From: JALZKA01 sp963725035
GTDB taxonomy: Bacteria > Actinomycetota > Thermoleophilia > Solirubrobacterales > 70-9
Assembly (NCBI GenBank): GCA_963725035.1
Contig: CAVRWX010000002.1
Location: forward strand, 35,234-99,233
Reading direction: 5' to 3'
Length of the DNA stretch: 64,000 bases
The first letter of the stretch is position 1. Each line of letters opens with the position of its first letter. This document shows, one piece after another, positions 8,476 through 17,397 of this stretch. Position numbers and translations under genes: made by a program. The notes below the pieces were generated by a model. That model did not search any database, was not told the DNA's origin, and worked only from the letters and a program-made list of their open reading frames with translations.

Positions 8476-10725
8476 CTAGAGCTCGTGCGAGGGTGGCGAT
8501 GGATCGCCACCCTCGCCGAGTAGCCCGGCCTCCCGAGCGCGAGTAACCGCTTCGGCTCTGGACGAGACGTCCAGCTTCATGTAGATCGCACGTACGTGCG
8601 TCTTCACCGTGTTGAGGGAGAGGAAGAGCTCTTCGGCGATTCCCGGGAAGCTGAGATGGCCCGGCATGTATTGCAGGACCCGAAGCTCCATCTTCGTCAG
8701 CGGCGACCTCCCGCTCATCGTCGCGGCATCCGCCTCTTTCTGCGCCTTGGCGAGCCATTGCTCCAGCAGGGGAGCGTCGGGGGTCAGGCGCAGTTCACGA
8801 CTGGCGTCGGCGATCTGACGGCGGGCGGCGGGGACGTCATCGAGCCGGACCAGCGCCCTGGCGATCACGATTCGCGTCTCGGTCCGTAACCAGGGGCTGA
8901 AGTCGTTCAACCGCGAGAGCAGCGAGACGGCACGTTTGATGTCGCCAGCAGCGGTGGCGGGATCTCCACGCTGGGCCTCGACGAATCCGGCAACGGCCGG
9001 CACCAGGGCCTGAGTCGGCTGGTCCGCCAGCGCGTTGAGACGGAACCGCTTGATCGACTCCATGCTGAGTCTCCTGGCCTCGATCAGGTCGTCCTCGTCG
9101 AGCGCCAGCAGGGCCAGTTGGGCAAGAGCGACGGTGTTGATTCCCGGAGCCACGACGATGCCACGTCGAGCCGCGTCCTCGAGCGCCACCCGGGCGAGCG
9201 CCGGTTCCCCCGTTAGATGTAGCGAAGCGCCTTCGACCAGGCGGCAACTCGACCGCCACGGGTCTTCCGCCGCCATCAGGGTGAACGCCTCCACAGCGCG
9301 ACTGCGCATCGAGACGACGCCCTCCCGTGCTGCCCCGCAGGCCTCGATCGCTCCGGCGGCAACCCTGATTGTCTCCGCGTCCTGGCGAGGGCTATCGTCG
9401 AGGTGCGCGCGGGCGCGCGCGGTCCAATGGACAACCTCTGCGCCGTTACCCGATCCCAATTCAGTGGTGGCCCTGACCAGACAGAGCATTGGCGAGCCCG
9501 CGATCTGTGCCTCGTTGAACAGATTCAGCCAGCGCTTGACCGTCGTGACGCGTCCAGTGCTCGTGTAGGTGCCCGCCTGAGACCAGATCAGAGAAGCCGC
9601 GGCCTCGGTATCCCCGCTCGCAACCGCGTGAGGGACAGCGCTGTCGTAGTCGCCTCGCTCCGTGTACCAACCGGCGGCGCGTGCGCGCAGCTCCAACTCC
9701 TCCCGTGGGTGCAGGCGGCGAAGCTCGGCGACGAGCATGTCACGGAGAAGGGCGTGGTACTTGAACGAGTGGTCCTTGGAGTCGAGTGACTTGACGAGCG
9801 CGTTTGAGCGCGCCAGGTCGCGCAGGGTGGAGGCCGATCCCTCGGAGTCGAGGACCGCGTCGCAAACGTCTCCGGAAAGCTCGGTGAGAATTGACGTGCG
9901 GGCAAGAAAGCTCGCTACATCCCGGTCGAGGTTGTCGATGAACTCGTCGCGCAGGTAGTCGACGACGAGCCGGTCATCGCCGGCGAAACGCCGCGCATCG
10001 GCGTCGGGATCTGCGGCGTCGCCCAGCGAGAGGGCGGCGAGATAGAGCGCCGCCGGCCACCCCTCGGTGCGTTCCCGCAGCACGTCGACGCTCTTGGGAT
10101 CAAGGCGCAGACCGCATGCGCGCAGCATCGCGTCGGTCTCCCGCCTGGTCATCGCCAGGTCATCTGCGTCGAGCTCGATCAGGTCGCGGTTGGCTCGAAA
10201 CCTGCCGAGGCGGATAGCCGGCTTGGTACGTGAGGCAAGGGCGAGCTGACTCCCCGCCGGGAGGCCGCTGGGCGATCGTGCTGATGATGGAGAGTGAGTC
10301 CGGGTCGCTGACTTCGTGCACGTCATCCAGCGCCAGCACCATCGGAGCATCGCCGCGATGCAGGGACTCCAGTAGCCGCGGGACGGCCACGTTCAACGCG
10401 CCTTCCTTCGCACCGTTGAGCGCCAGGTAGACGTCCTCGCCTACCGGTGCGAGCTCGGCCAACGCACCTGCGATGGACTCGGTCAGCAGGACCGGGTCGT
10501 TGTGCCGATCAGCGAGCGTGAGCCAAGCGAAGGGTCGGGGATCGGCAGGTTCCCACTCGGCAAGTACGGTCGATTTGCCGAACCCCGCCGGAGCGGAGAT
10601 CAGGACGATCGGCGGACTCGCCACTTTGCGTCAGCCGCTGAGACGAGCCGCTCGCGCGGGATGATCGACCGACCGCGAGCGCGTCGCGCAGAGCCCCGCC
10701 CGGTCCTTGCGGGTTGCGGATTCAT
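8476..10725 (-). pseudogene. LuxR-family ATP-binding regulator (LAL/MalT-like), two frameshifts
   Basis: A large regulator of about 740 residues. From ATG 10725 it reads MNPQPARTGRGSARRARGRS then IIPRERLVSAADAK. After a frame change near 10,630 comes Walker A (ISAPAGFGKSTVLAEWE) and Walker B (MVLALDDVHEVSDP). A second frame change near 10,270 leads into the rest of the ATPase domain (RANRDLIELDADDLAMTR), TPR-like helices, and a C-terminal LuxR HTH (LTKMELRVLQYMPGHLSFPG, then LSLNTVKTHVRAIYMKL). The 624-residue C-terminal frame is intact. These proteins sense an inducer with the TPR part and activate transcription. The start follows the hydrolase stop by one base, so the two are cotranscribed. 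Confidence 0.75.
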
Positions 10726-10726
10726 G

Positions 10727-11515
10727 TCACGCGAGAAAGTCGATGACGTGCCCCAGGAACAGATCGGGTGCCGTGTTCATCGCGACGTGCTGCTGGTCCG
10801 GCATCACCGTCAGCTTCGACTCGGAGATGGATTCGTGCAGGCGACGCGTTGGGTCGACGAGGAACGACGGGCTGTCACCGCCCAAGAGCAGGAGCGTGGG
10901 AGCGCGAACCGTGGCAAAGCGCTCGAAGTCGGGGTCGTAGGCATCGGCGATCTGCAGTTCACGAGGAATCGTGTGAGCCGCCGCCACCCGCGCCTCCCAG
11001 CTCGGATCGGCGCGCACGATGTCCAACTCGGCCTCAGGCATCTTGACGACCTCCCGATAGAACGTCGCAACGACACCGTCACGGTCTCCTGCGGCCAAGA
11101 GTTGGTCCAGATGCTCGATCAGACCGGGTGGGTAGATCTCGATGCCGACCGGTAGCGGCGGTTCGTAGAGGACGAGCCGCCGGACTCGCGGCGTGCGCAA
11201 CGTCGCCTCCAACGAGCACACGGCACCATAGGAGTGACCGAGCACATCGACGTCGCCTCCGATCTCGTCGATCACGGCCGCGACATCGTCGAACTCCAGT
11301 TCGATCGAGTACGCCTTGGCATCTGCGCTCGCCCCTCGCCCGCGTCGATCCATCGCGTAAGTGGTGAAGTCGGCGCTGAGGGCGGTGATCACGGGCGCCC
11401 AGCGCGTGTGGTCGGCGCTGGTCCCGTGTACGAGCACAAGTGGCGGTCCGTCCCCCGCGACATCGCAGGCGAGAATTGTTCCGTCGGCAGATTCGAACTG
11501 CTCAACCCGGCTCAC
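10727..11515 (-). CDS. Alpha/beta hydrolase
   Basis: 262 residues from a GTG at 11515 (VSRVEQFESADGTILACDVA). The oxyanion-hole motif LVLVHGTSADHTRWAPV, the nucleophile elbow VLGHSYGAVCSLEA (Ser in GHSYG), the acid-containing strand PTLLLLGGDSPSFLVDP and the catalytic His near the end (VMPDQQHVAMNTAPDLF) complete the triad. The longer reading to 11,734 has no family similarity and was rejected. Substrate unknown; cytoplasmic, as no signal peptide is present. The LuxR-type regulator starts one base after its stop, suggesting that the regulator controls or responds to this hydrolase's pathway. Confidence 0.85.
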   Translation of the reverse strand: MSRVEQFESADGTILACDVAGDGPPLVLVHGTSADHTRWAPVITALSADFTTYAMDRRGRGASADAKAYSIELEFDDVAAVIDEIGGDVDVLGHSYGAVCSLEATLRTPRVRRLVLYEPPLPVGIEIYPPGLIEHLDQLLAAGDRDGVVATFYREVVKMPEAELDIVRADPSWEARVAAAHTIPRELQIADAYDPDFERFATVRAPTLLLLGGDSPSFLVDPTRRLHESISESKLTVMPDQQHVAMNTAPDLFLGHVIDFLA

Positions 11516-11606
11516 GCACGAACCGTAGCCCGAATCGGGGCTCGCTGTTGAGAATGCACGAGAAGAAAAGGACCCTCGAGCCTGATCGCTCGTGGATGGA
11601 GCGCAG

Positions 11607-12875
11607 TCACCTAGATGCGCCCGCCGGAATCGGCTCTCCAGAGCTCGGTCTCGCAGCCACCGCGCCCGCCCGACCGACGGGCCTCGTCGGCGCCCACCCC
11701 CGCTGCATGCGCAGCAGCGCCAAGAGGCCGGCAAGCCCGGCGACAGCTGCCAGGCCGCCGGCGTAGGCGAGGGTGCCGCGCGGGCCTATCAGCGCGACCA
11801 GAAGGCCGCCAGCCGCGAAGGCGCCCAGCTCGGCCGAGTTCCGGATCCCGTTGTAGGCGGCGAACACGCGCCCGTGCAGGCGATCTGGAACGCGAGCGTG
11901 AATGAGGCTTCGAAAGAGGACGTTCTTCACCCCGTGCGCGAGGCCGCCGACGAACGAGCACGCCAGGAAGAACCCGAAGCCGAGCCACAACGCCGGACCC
12001 GCGAGGCCCACACCCTGAATGGCGACGGCGGCAAGGGCGGTGGCAGCAACCGCGCCCGCCGCCACTCTGGGCGAGAGCAGGAGGGCACCGAACGCCATTC
12101 CCATCGTCCACATGGACAGGAACAGGCCGTAGGCGACGTCTCCCCGCCCAAGCACGTCCTGGACGAAGAACAGTTCGCCGACCCAGACCGCGGACATGAA
12201 GAGAAGCGAGCTGAAGGCCACGATCATCGCCAGCGACAGGACCCGGTCGCCGAACAAGAAGGCGACCCCGTCGCGAGCACGCGGGACCGAGTCGGCTTGG
12301 TCGTTGGGGCTCGGCTCGCGCCGGACCCGCAGCGCCAGCGCTGCACCCGCCACGGCCACGAAGGTCGCGGCATCGACCAGCATCGCCAGCTCGAGCCCGC
12401 CAACCGAGAACAGGAGGCCCCCGACAAGGGGGCCGAGGCCGAAGCCCACATAGCGAGCCGTCTCGACATGTCCGTTCGCCTCCTGGATGCGCTTGCCGGC
12501 GAGCGGGGGCACCAGCGCGAACTCGGCGGGCTGGAGGATCGCGAACACGATGCCCAGAGCCGCCGTGAGCACGAGCACCATCACCGTCCCGGTCGTGAAG
12601 GCAAGCACCGCGGCGACGACGGCACCAAGGGTCGAGATGGCGGCGAGCAGTCGCCTGGTCTCGATCCGGTCCACGAGTAGCCCGGCGTGACCGGCCAGCA
12701 GGACAGAGGGCCCGAACAGGCACGCCCAGAGCCCGGCCACCACATAGCCCGAGTCGCTGATGTCCGTGACGTGCAGCCCCAGCGCCACGATCGCGACCCA
12801 GTCGCCGAACGCCGACAGCCCGACCGCCCCGGCCAGCAGACGGAAGTCCCGCTGGCGCAGCAGGCTGCCCTTCAT
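11607..12875 (-). CDS. MFS transporter
   Basis: 422 residues with about twelve predicted membrane helices, beginning MKGSLLRQRDFRLLAGAVGL and including the loop HAGLLVDRIETRRLLAAIST between helices 2 and 3, the usual position of MFS motif A. It resembles the MFS_3/enterobactin-exporter-like branch (AILQPAEFALVPPLAGKR, HGRVFAAYNGIRNSAEL), which includes drug and small-molecule exporters. Its ATG overlaps the stop of the MMPL gene by four bases (12872-12875), so the two exporters are translationally coupled and share the promoter facing the TetR gene at 15,111. Confidence 0.85.
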   Translation of the reverse strand: MKGSLLRQRDFRLLAGAVGLSAFGDWVAIVALGLHVTDISDSGYVVAGLWACLFGPSVLLAGHAGLLVDRIETRRLLAAISTLGAVVAAVLAFTTGTVMVLVLTAALGIVFAILQPAEFALVPPLAGKRIQEANGHVETARYVGFGLGPLVGGLLFSVGGLELAMLVDAATFVAVAGAALALRVRREPSPNDQADSVPRARDGVAFLFGDRVLSLAMIVAFSSLLFMSAVWVGELFFVQDVLGRGDVAYGLFLSMWTMGMAFGALLLSPRVAAGAVAATALAAVAIQGVGLAGPALWLGFGFFLACSFVGGLAHGVKNVLFRSLIHARVPDRLHGRVFAAYNGIRNSAELGAFAAGGLLVALIGPRGTLAYAGGLAAVAGLAGLLALLRMQRGWAPTRPVGRAGAVAARPSSGEPIPAGASR

Positions 12876-15031
12876 GCTGGGCTCCTTGCGGGCGTGACTT
12901 CGCCGTGCCCGAAGCGGACGTCCGGCAGGACGCGACCGAGCCAGCTGGGCACGTACCAGGCGGCGGGCCCCGCGAGGCGCAGCAGCACCGGCATGAGCAG
13001 CAGCCGAACCACGAAGGCGTCCAGCAGAACAGCGATGCCGAGGATGACTCCCATCTCCTTCGGAGGCAGGGGCCCCGAGAGGGCGAACGTGAAGAAGACA
13101 GCCACCATCACCACACCGGCGGCGTTGATCACGCGCCCCGAGTGGGCGAGCCCAGCGACCACGGCCTTACGCGCATCATGTTCGCGGTCCCAGTGCTCCT
13201 TGGTGGAGGAGAGCAGGAAGACCGTGTAGTCCATCGAGATCGCGAAGACCATCGCGAAGAAAAAGACGGGCGCCCAGGCATCCAGGAAGCCCTGTGGCTG
13301 GAAGCCGAGCAACCCAGACAGGTGCCCGTCCTGGAAAATCAGCTTTGCGATCCCGAAGGCTGCGGCCGTCGCGAGGAGGTTTGGCAGGACGCCGATCGCT
13401 GCCGCCACGGGCGCCTGGAACGCGAGGAGCAGGAGCAGGAAGCCGAGCACCACGACGACTCCGATCACCAGTGGCGTCTTCGCCGTCAGCGCCGCGTCGA
13501 GATCATGGTTCTCGGCCGCCGCGCCGCCGAGCAATGCGCTGGAGGGAAGCTCCGAGCGCAGCCGGCCGATCGTTGTGGCCAGCTCTGCGCTCGAAGGATC
13601 GCCGGCGGGGATCGCCTCGATCAGCCTCAGGCCGCCCCCACCCGGCTCGGGCGGCAGGGTGCGGACGACGCCCGAATCCCCTCTCACCGTGGTCATCGCC
13701 TCGTCTGCTGCCGCCGCCGGGGCGATGATCTGCAGGACGCCCGGCGCACCCGGTCCGAAGCCCGCCTGGATCTGCTCGTGGCCCTGCCGCGAGTGATCGC
13801 CGGGCGGCACGACGTTGATCGATGGCATCTCCGTGCGCAGGGAGAGGACGGGGACGGCGAGGATCAGGAGTGCAACTAGCGCGGCGCCGCCGAAGAGGTA
13901 CGGCCGGCGCCAGAGGCGCTCCCCCCAGCGGGCGAAGCGCGGCGAGGTCTGTTCACCGCTGCGGAGCCAGGGAAGCGAGAGGCGGTCGACCTTTGGGCCG
14001 AGCTTCGCCAGCACCGCGGGCAGCAAGGTCAGCGATGCCGCCAGAACGAAGAGAACCGCGACGATGATGCCCAAGGCGGTCGAGCGGAACGCTGGGCTCG
14101 GCACGAGCATCACCGCTGAAAGCGAGACCAGGACGGTGAGTCCCGAGAAGAGCACGGCCTTGCCGGCTGTGTCCATCGTCGCTGCGACCGCGTCGATGGG
14201 GTCGAGCTTCTGGCCGAAATGCGCGCCCCGGAAGCGAGCGACCACGAAGAGCGCGTAGTCGATGCCCAGCGCGAGCGCGAACATCAAGGCGAAGTTCATC
14301 GCCCAGATCGAGATCGGCGAGACAAGGCTCCCGAGGAACAGCACTCCCGCGGAGGCGACCAGCCCGACAATGGTCAGCATCAGCGGTAAGCCGGCGGCGA
14401 CCAGCGAGCCGAAGGCGAGCACGAGGATTGCCATCGTCACCGGCCAGGAGATGAGCTCTGATCTCAGCATCGCCTCGCGGTTCGCCTCGTTGAAGTCCGA
14501 CCACATCCCTGAGGCGCCGGTCAGGTCGACGGCAACCCCTGGGGCGGCGACGCCGGCAAGCCTCGTCTTGAGGCGCTCAGCGGCGTCGACCATTCCGTTG
14601 GCATCGTCGGCCGCCCCGGCCCGGATCACGGCCGTATGGCCGTCGGCCGAGACCGAGACGCCCGGCCGCGGCGAAAAGACCCGGCCGATCGCGGGATCGC
14701 TTCGCAGCATTCGCTCCGCGCGGAGCACCGTCTTCCGGAACTCGGGCGCCGTCGCCGCATGGTCCCGTGAGTGGACGGCGACCTGGAGTGCGTAGGCGCC
14801 CGCTCCGGCGAAGTTCCGATCGACCTGCTCTCGGACCTCCACCGATTCGGAGCCGCTCGCCTCCCACCCGGCGCCGGAGAGCGCCGTCTCGACTCGAGGG
14901 GCGAGGATGCCGAGGCCAACCGCGATGAGCGCCCAGGCGAGGAATACCCGGCCGCGATGCTTCGCAGCCAATCTTCCGAGCCGGCCGATCGGGCCGAGGT
15001 CACTCGTGGCGCTTAGGTCTCTTGCAGTCAT
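12872..15031 (-). CDS. MMPL-family RND transporter
   Basis: 719 residues with two MMPL repeats, each with a membrane-helix bundle preceded by an extracytoplasmic domain. Repeat 1 includes LALGIDYALFVVARFRGAHF and repeat 2 FAISMDYTVFLLSSTKEHWD, the paired signature (xDY) of proton-driven RND/MMPL exporters. The length matches the short actinobacterial class without extra domains. Members export lipids or lipophilic drugs; the substrate here is unknown. GGAGAT precedes the ATG at 15031. It is the first gene of an exporter operon with the MFS gene and diverges from the TetR gene across two palindromes that overlap its promoter region. Confidence 0.88.
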   Translation of the reverse strand: MTARDLSATSDLGPIGRLGRLAAKHRGRVFLAWALIAVGLGILAPRVETALSGAGWEASGSESVEVREQVDRNFAGAGAYALQVAVHSRDHAATAPEFRKTVLRAERMLRSDPAIGRVFSPRPGVSVSADGHTAVIRAGAADDANGMVDAAERLKTRLAGVAAPGVAVDLTGASGMWSDFNEANREAMLRSELISWPVTMAILVLAFGSLVAAGLPLMLTIVGLVASAGVLFLGSLVSPISIWAMNFALMFALALGIDYALFVVARFRGAHFGQKLDPIDAVAATMDTAGKAVLFSGLTVLVSLSAVMLVPSPAFRSTALGIIVAVLFVLAASLTLLPAVLAKLGPKVDRLSLPWLRSGEQTSPRFARWGERLWRRPYLFGGAALVALLILAVPVLSLRTEMPSINVVPPGDHSRQGHEQIQAGFGPGAPGVLQIIAPAAAADEAMTTVRGDSGVVRTLPPEPGGGGLRLIEAIPAGDPSSAELATTIGRLRSELPSSALLGGAAAENHDLDAALTAKTPLVIGVVVVLGFLLLLLAFQAPVAAAIGVLPNLLATAAAFGIAKLIFQDGHLSGLLGFQPQGFLDAWAPVFFFAMVFAISMDYTVFLLSSTKEHWDREHDARKAVVAGLAHSGRVINAAGVVMVAVFFTFALSGPLPPKEMGVILGIAVLLDAFVVRLLLMPVLLRLAGPAAWYVPSWLGRVLPDVRFGHGEVTPARSPA

Positions 15032-15047
15032 CGGTATCTCCTAGCTA

Positions 15048-15097
15048 GTACGATCGTTCGTACTTAGTAACGGCGATAAGTGTACGACCGATCGTGC
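15048..15097. promoter_or_regulatory. Two TetR-type operator palindromes in the TetR/MMPL divergent promoter
   Basis: GTACGATCGTTCGTAC at 15048-15063 is a palindrome with perfect GTACGA/TCGTAC arms and a 4-bp centre. A near copy, GTACGACCGATCGTGC, lies at 15082-15097, with centres 34 bp apart. They sit between the starts of the MMPL gene (15031, minus) and the TetR gene (15111, plus), where a TetR repressor would block both promoters. Box 2 ends 13 bp before the TetR start, fitting autoregulation. Binding by this TetR is inferred from position only. Confidence 0.65.
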
Positions 15098-15110
15098 TAA
15101 CTTGTGTGTG

Positions 15111-15758
15111 ATGTCGAACACAGAGACCCATGACGAGCCCACGACGGGCGAGCGAAGGCGGCGAAGCGACGGCGAGCGCAGCCGCAACGCGATCCTGCGC
15201 GAGGCCGGCCAGCTCGCCACCGTCGAGGGCATCACCGGGCTCTCGATCGGTCGGCTGGCCGAGGCCGTGGGTATGAGCAAGAGCGGTCTCTTCGCCCACT
15301 TCGGCTCCAAGCAGGAGCTACAGATCGCGACGATCGCGGCGGCCCGCGACGTTTTTGCGGCCCAGGTGATGGACCCGGCCTTGGCCGCTCCGCGCGGGCT
15401 CGACCGCGTGCAGCAGCTCGTAGAGAATTTTCTCGGGTATGTCGAAGGCGGCCTCTACCCGGGTGGCTGCTTTTTCGCATCGGTCGCTGCCGAAATGGCC
15501 ATGCGACCGGGCCCGGTGCGCGACGGCGCGGTTCAGGTGCTCGACGAGTTCGCCGGGCAGTTGGAGGCGGCTGTTCGCCAGGCCCAGGCCGAGGGCGGGA
15601 TCGATCCCGCGGAGGACGCGGCGCAGCTCGCCTTCGAGCTCGACGCCTACCTCTCTCTCGCCAACGCGCAGTTTGCGCTCAGCCAGGAATCGGCGCCGAT
15701 CGCGCGGGCGCGCGGCGCCGTGGAGGAGCGTCTCCGAGCAGCGGCTCCCGCCGCCTAG
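15111..15758 (+). CDS. TetR-family transcriptional regulator
   Basis: 215 residues from ATG 15111; an upstream start at 15102 is possible. The N-terminal HTH is clear: RSRNAILREAGQLATVEGIT then LSIGRLAEAVGMSKSGLFAH and FGSKQELQIATIA. The C-terminal ligand domain (GLDRVQQLVENFLGYVEGGL, GGCFFASVAAEMAMRPGPVR) is of the TetR_C class. It diverges from the MMPL-MFS exporter operon across two palindromes and is most simply its local repressor, released when the exported compound binds. The inducer is unknown. Confidence 0.88.
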   Translation: MSNTETHDEPTTGERRRRSDGERSRNAILREAGQLATVEGITGLSIGRLAEAVGMSKSGLFAHFGSKQELQIATIAAARDVFAAQVMDPALAAPRGLDRVQQLVENFLGYVEGGLYPGGCFFASVAAEMAMRPGPVRDGAVQVLDEFAGQLEAAVRQAQAEGGIDPAEDAAQLAFELDAYLSLANAQFALSQESAPIARARGAVEERLRAAAPAA

Positions 15759-15918
15759 TTCCCGCCGCCGCCTAGTCTTCCTGGTTCTCCGGCCTGCATC
15801 GGAAGCAGAGGGTGACTGTCAACGTCAAGGAGGAAGCTGCCCTCACCGCCGACGAAAGCGAGAGCTCTTCGCGGCCCCTGTGCGACCAAGACATGATGGT
15901 CGAGCTCGGAGGCTGCCA

Positions 15919-16725
15919 TCAACTCGCGAGCCTTCCCCAGCTCTGGATGAGGGTGAAGGTCGTGCCCCATCTGTCGGGCTCGGCCAACTCGGACTCCGCC
16001 TCCTCGCGGAGGGAAGCAAGCTCAACCTCGCTCAGGTTCTCCAGGAGCCGCGATTCGAGAGCCACGCTGAACTGAAGCGGCAGGCGCAGATAGGGATGTC
16101 CCGGCTTGAGCGCGACGATGCGGGCGTCGATCTCCGGCTCGTCGATGCCAATCTCGCGAATTAGACCCGGAAGGATCCGTCCCGCTTCGCCGCCGAGGCC
16201 GGCGAAGACGTCAGAGAGCTCTTGGATCAGGCGCTCCGCTGCCGGGGCGGGGGGATTGAAGTGCCATGAGCCGAGGTCCCACTCCTCCAAGACGAGGAAG
16301 CCGCCGGGCCGGACCAAGCGCCGAAAAGAGGCAGCTTGCTCTGATCCTCGCCCAAGTGGAGCGATCACGAAGCGGGCGTGGACGAGATCAAACCCTTGCG
16401 GTTCCAGCTTGCTGTCGAAGATGTCGTCGACGACGAGCTCCACATTTGATATTCCCTCCGCCTCTAGGAACGAGCCGGCGGCTTCGAGCAGGCGCTCGTC
16501 GATGTCGGTGCCAGTGACATCGCCCGACGGCCCGACCCACTCGCTGAGGATCCGAAGCCAGCCAAGGGCCCCGCAGCCAAGGTCGAGTGCTCGTCCGCTG
16601 GGCGGGACTTCGAGCTTCGAGAGAAGCTGCTGTCCGGCGGGTTCCCAGACCCGAGACTGCAGTTGCAGGCGCTCCAGCTCAGAGGGCTGGCCGGCGAGCA
16701 GATACTCGTCCTGCGACACGCCCAC
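15919..16725 (-). CDS. Class I SAM-dependent methyltransferase
   Basis: About 268 residues. The SAM-binding motif I is GRALDLGCGALGWLRIL, followed by the acidic motif GDVTGTDIDERLLEAAGSFL and the post-motifs NVELVVDDIFDSKLEP and RLVRPGGFLVLEEWDLGSWH. I prefer the GTG at 16725 because GGGAGGG stands six bases upstream; an ATG at 16743 is the alternative, and the frame is open further upstream through the tRNA-derived repeat, which is not coding. No substrate domain is recognisable. Last ordinary gene before the first tRNA-Ala repeat copy. Confidence 0.8.
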   Translation of the reverse strand: MGVSQDEYLLAGQPSELERLQLQSRVWEPAGQQLLSKLEVPPSGRALDLGCGALGWLRILSEWVGPSGDVTGTDIDERLLEAAGSFLEAEGISNVELVVDDIFDSKLEPQGFDLVHARFVIAPLGRGSEQAASFRRLVRPGGFLVLEEWDLGSWHFNPPAPAAERLIQELSDVFAGLGGEAGRILPGLIREIGIDEPEIDARIVALKPGHPYLRLPLQFSVALESRLLENLSEVELASLREEAESELAEPDRWGTTFTLIQSWGRLAS

Positions 16726-16763
16726 AGTATCCCTCCCATCCATGCTCGGGACAAGAGCAGAGA

Positions 16764-16836
16764 TGGAGCTAGGCGGGCCCGAACCGCCGACCTCCTGATT
16801 GCGAAGCGGGCCCTCTCGCTTGGGGTGGTGCCCAAT
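16764..16836 (-). repeat. tRNA-Ala 3'-half repeat, copy 1 (internally deleted)
   Basis: The first 42 bp match the 3' half of tRNA-Ala(CGC) with one difference. Then only about 31 bp remain, ending in GGTGGTGCCCAAT, the outer arm of the hairpin of the full repeat. The central part with the CGGAT decamers and the inner hairpin arm is missing, so this is a deletion derivative. Confidence 0.8.
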
Positions 16837-16872
16837 CAGATACAACCAATTAGTCAACAAAAGGAGGAGCAG

Positions 16873-17313
16873 ATGAGCGCAGCAAAGGCCAGGCAGTCGA
16901 AGGGGTTCACGGCCGAGGAAAAGGCCGCGATGAAGGAGCGCGCCAAGGAGCTGAAGGCCGAGAAGAGCAGGGCCGAGGGCGAAAAGGATCTGCTCGCGAA
17001 GATTGCCGAGATGAAGGGGTCCGATCGCACGATGGCCAAGCGGGTCCACGAGATCGTCAAGGCCACTGCTCCTGACCTCGTGCCGAGAACTTGGTATGGG
17101 ATGCCCGCGTATCGCAACGAGGACGACAAGGTCATCTGCTTCTTCCAGAGCGCGGGGAAGTTCAAGTCCAGGTATGCGACCCTCGGCTTCAACGACGCGG
17201 CGAACCTCGACGCGGGCAACATGTGGCCGACCGTGTTCGCGCTGAAGAAGCTGACCCCCGCCGAGGAGAGGAAGGTCAGCGCGCTCGTGAAGAAGGCGGT
17301 AATCGGTGGTTGA
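16873..17313 (+). CDS. DUF1801/iron-chaperone-like small protein
   Basis: 146 residues from ATG 16873, with AAGGAGGAG directly upstream. The N-terminal third is a charged helix (EEKAAMKERAKELKAEKSRA, then EGEKDLLAKIAEMKGSD). The remainder is the DUF1801 (YdhG/frataxin-like fold) domain: VHEIVKATAPDLVPRTWYGM, PAYRNEDDKVICFFQSAGKF, SRYATLGFNDAANLD. The domain is often linked to iron handling, but this is weakly established and its role here is unknown. First gene inside the array next to repeat copy 1; probably monocistronic. Confidence 0.78.
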   Translation: MSAAKARQSKGFTAEEKAAMKERAKELKAEKSRAEGEKDLLAKIAEMKGSDRTMAKRVHEIVKATAPDLVPRTWYGMPAYRNEDDKVICFFQSAGKFKSRYATLGFNDAANLDAGNMWPTVFALKKLTPAEERKVSALVKKAVIGG

Positions 17314-17397
17314 GCCCTCGATGCCTCCTTGCACCAGGCAAGGAGTCCTGCTCCGTGGCCGCGGTGGCTGAAGAGATCTGATCGTCTGACTCGCGAA

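Noticed and set aside
15759..15918. Possible small gene between TetR and the methyltransferase
   Set aside because: The available frames lack ribosome sites and protein sense; the stretch is probably the 3' ends of two converging transcripts.
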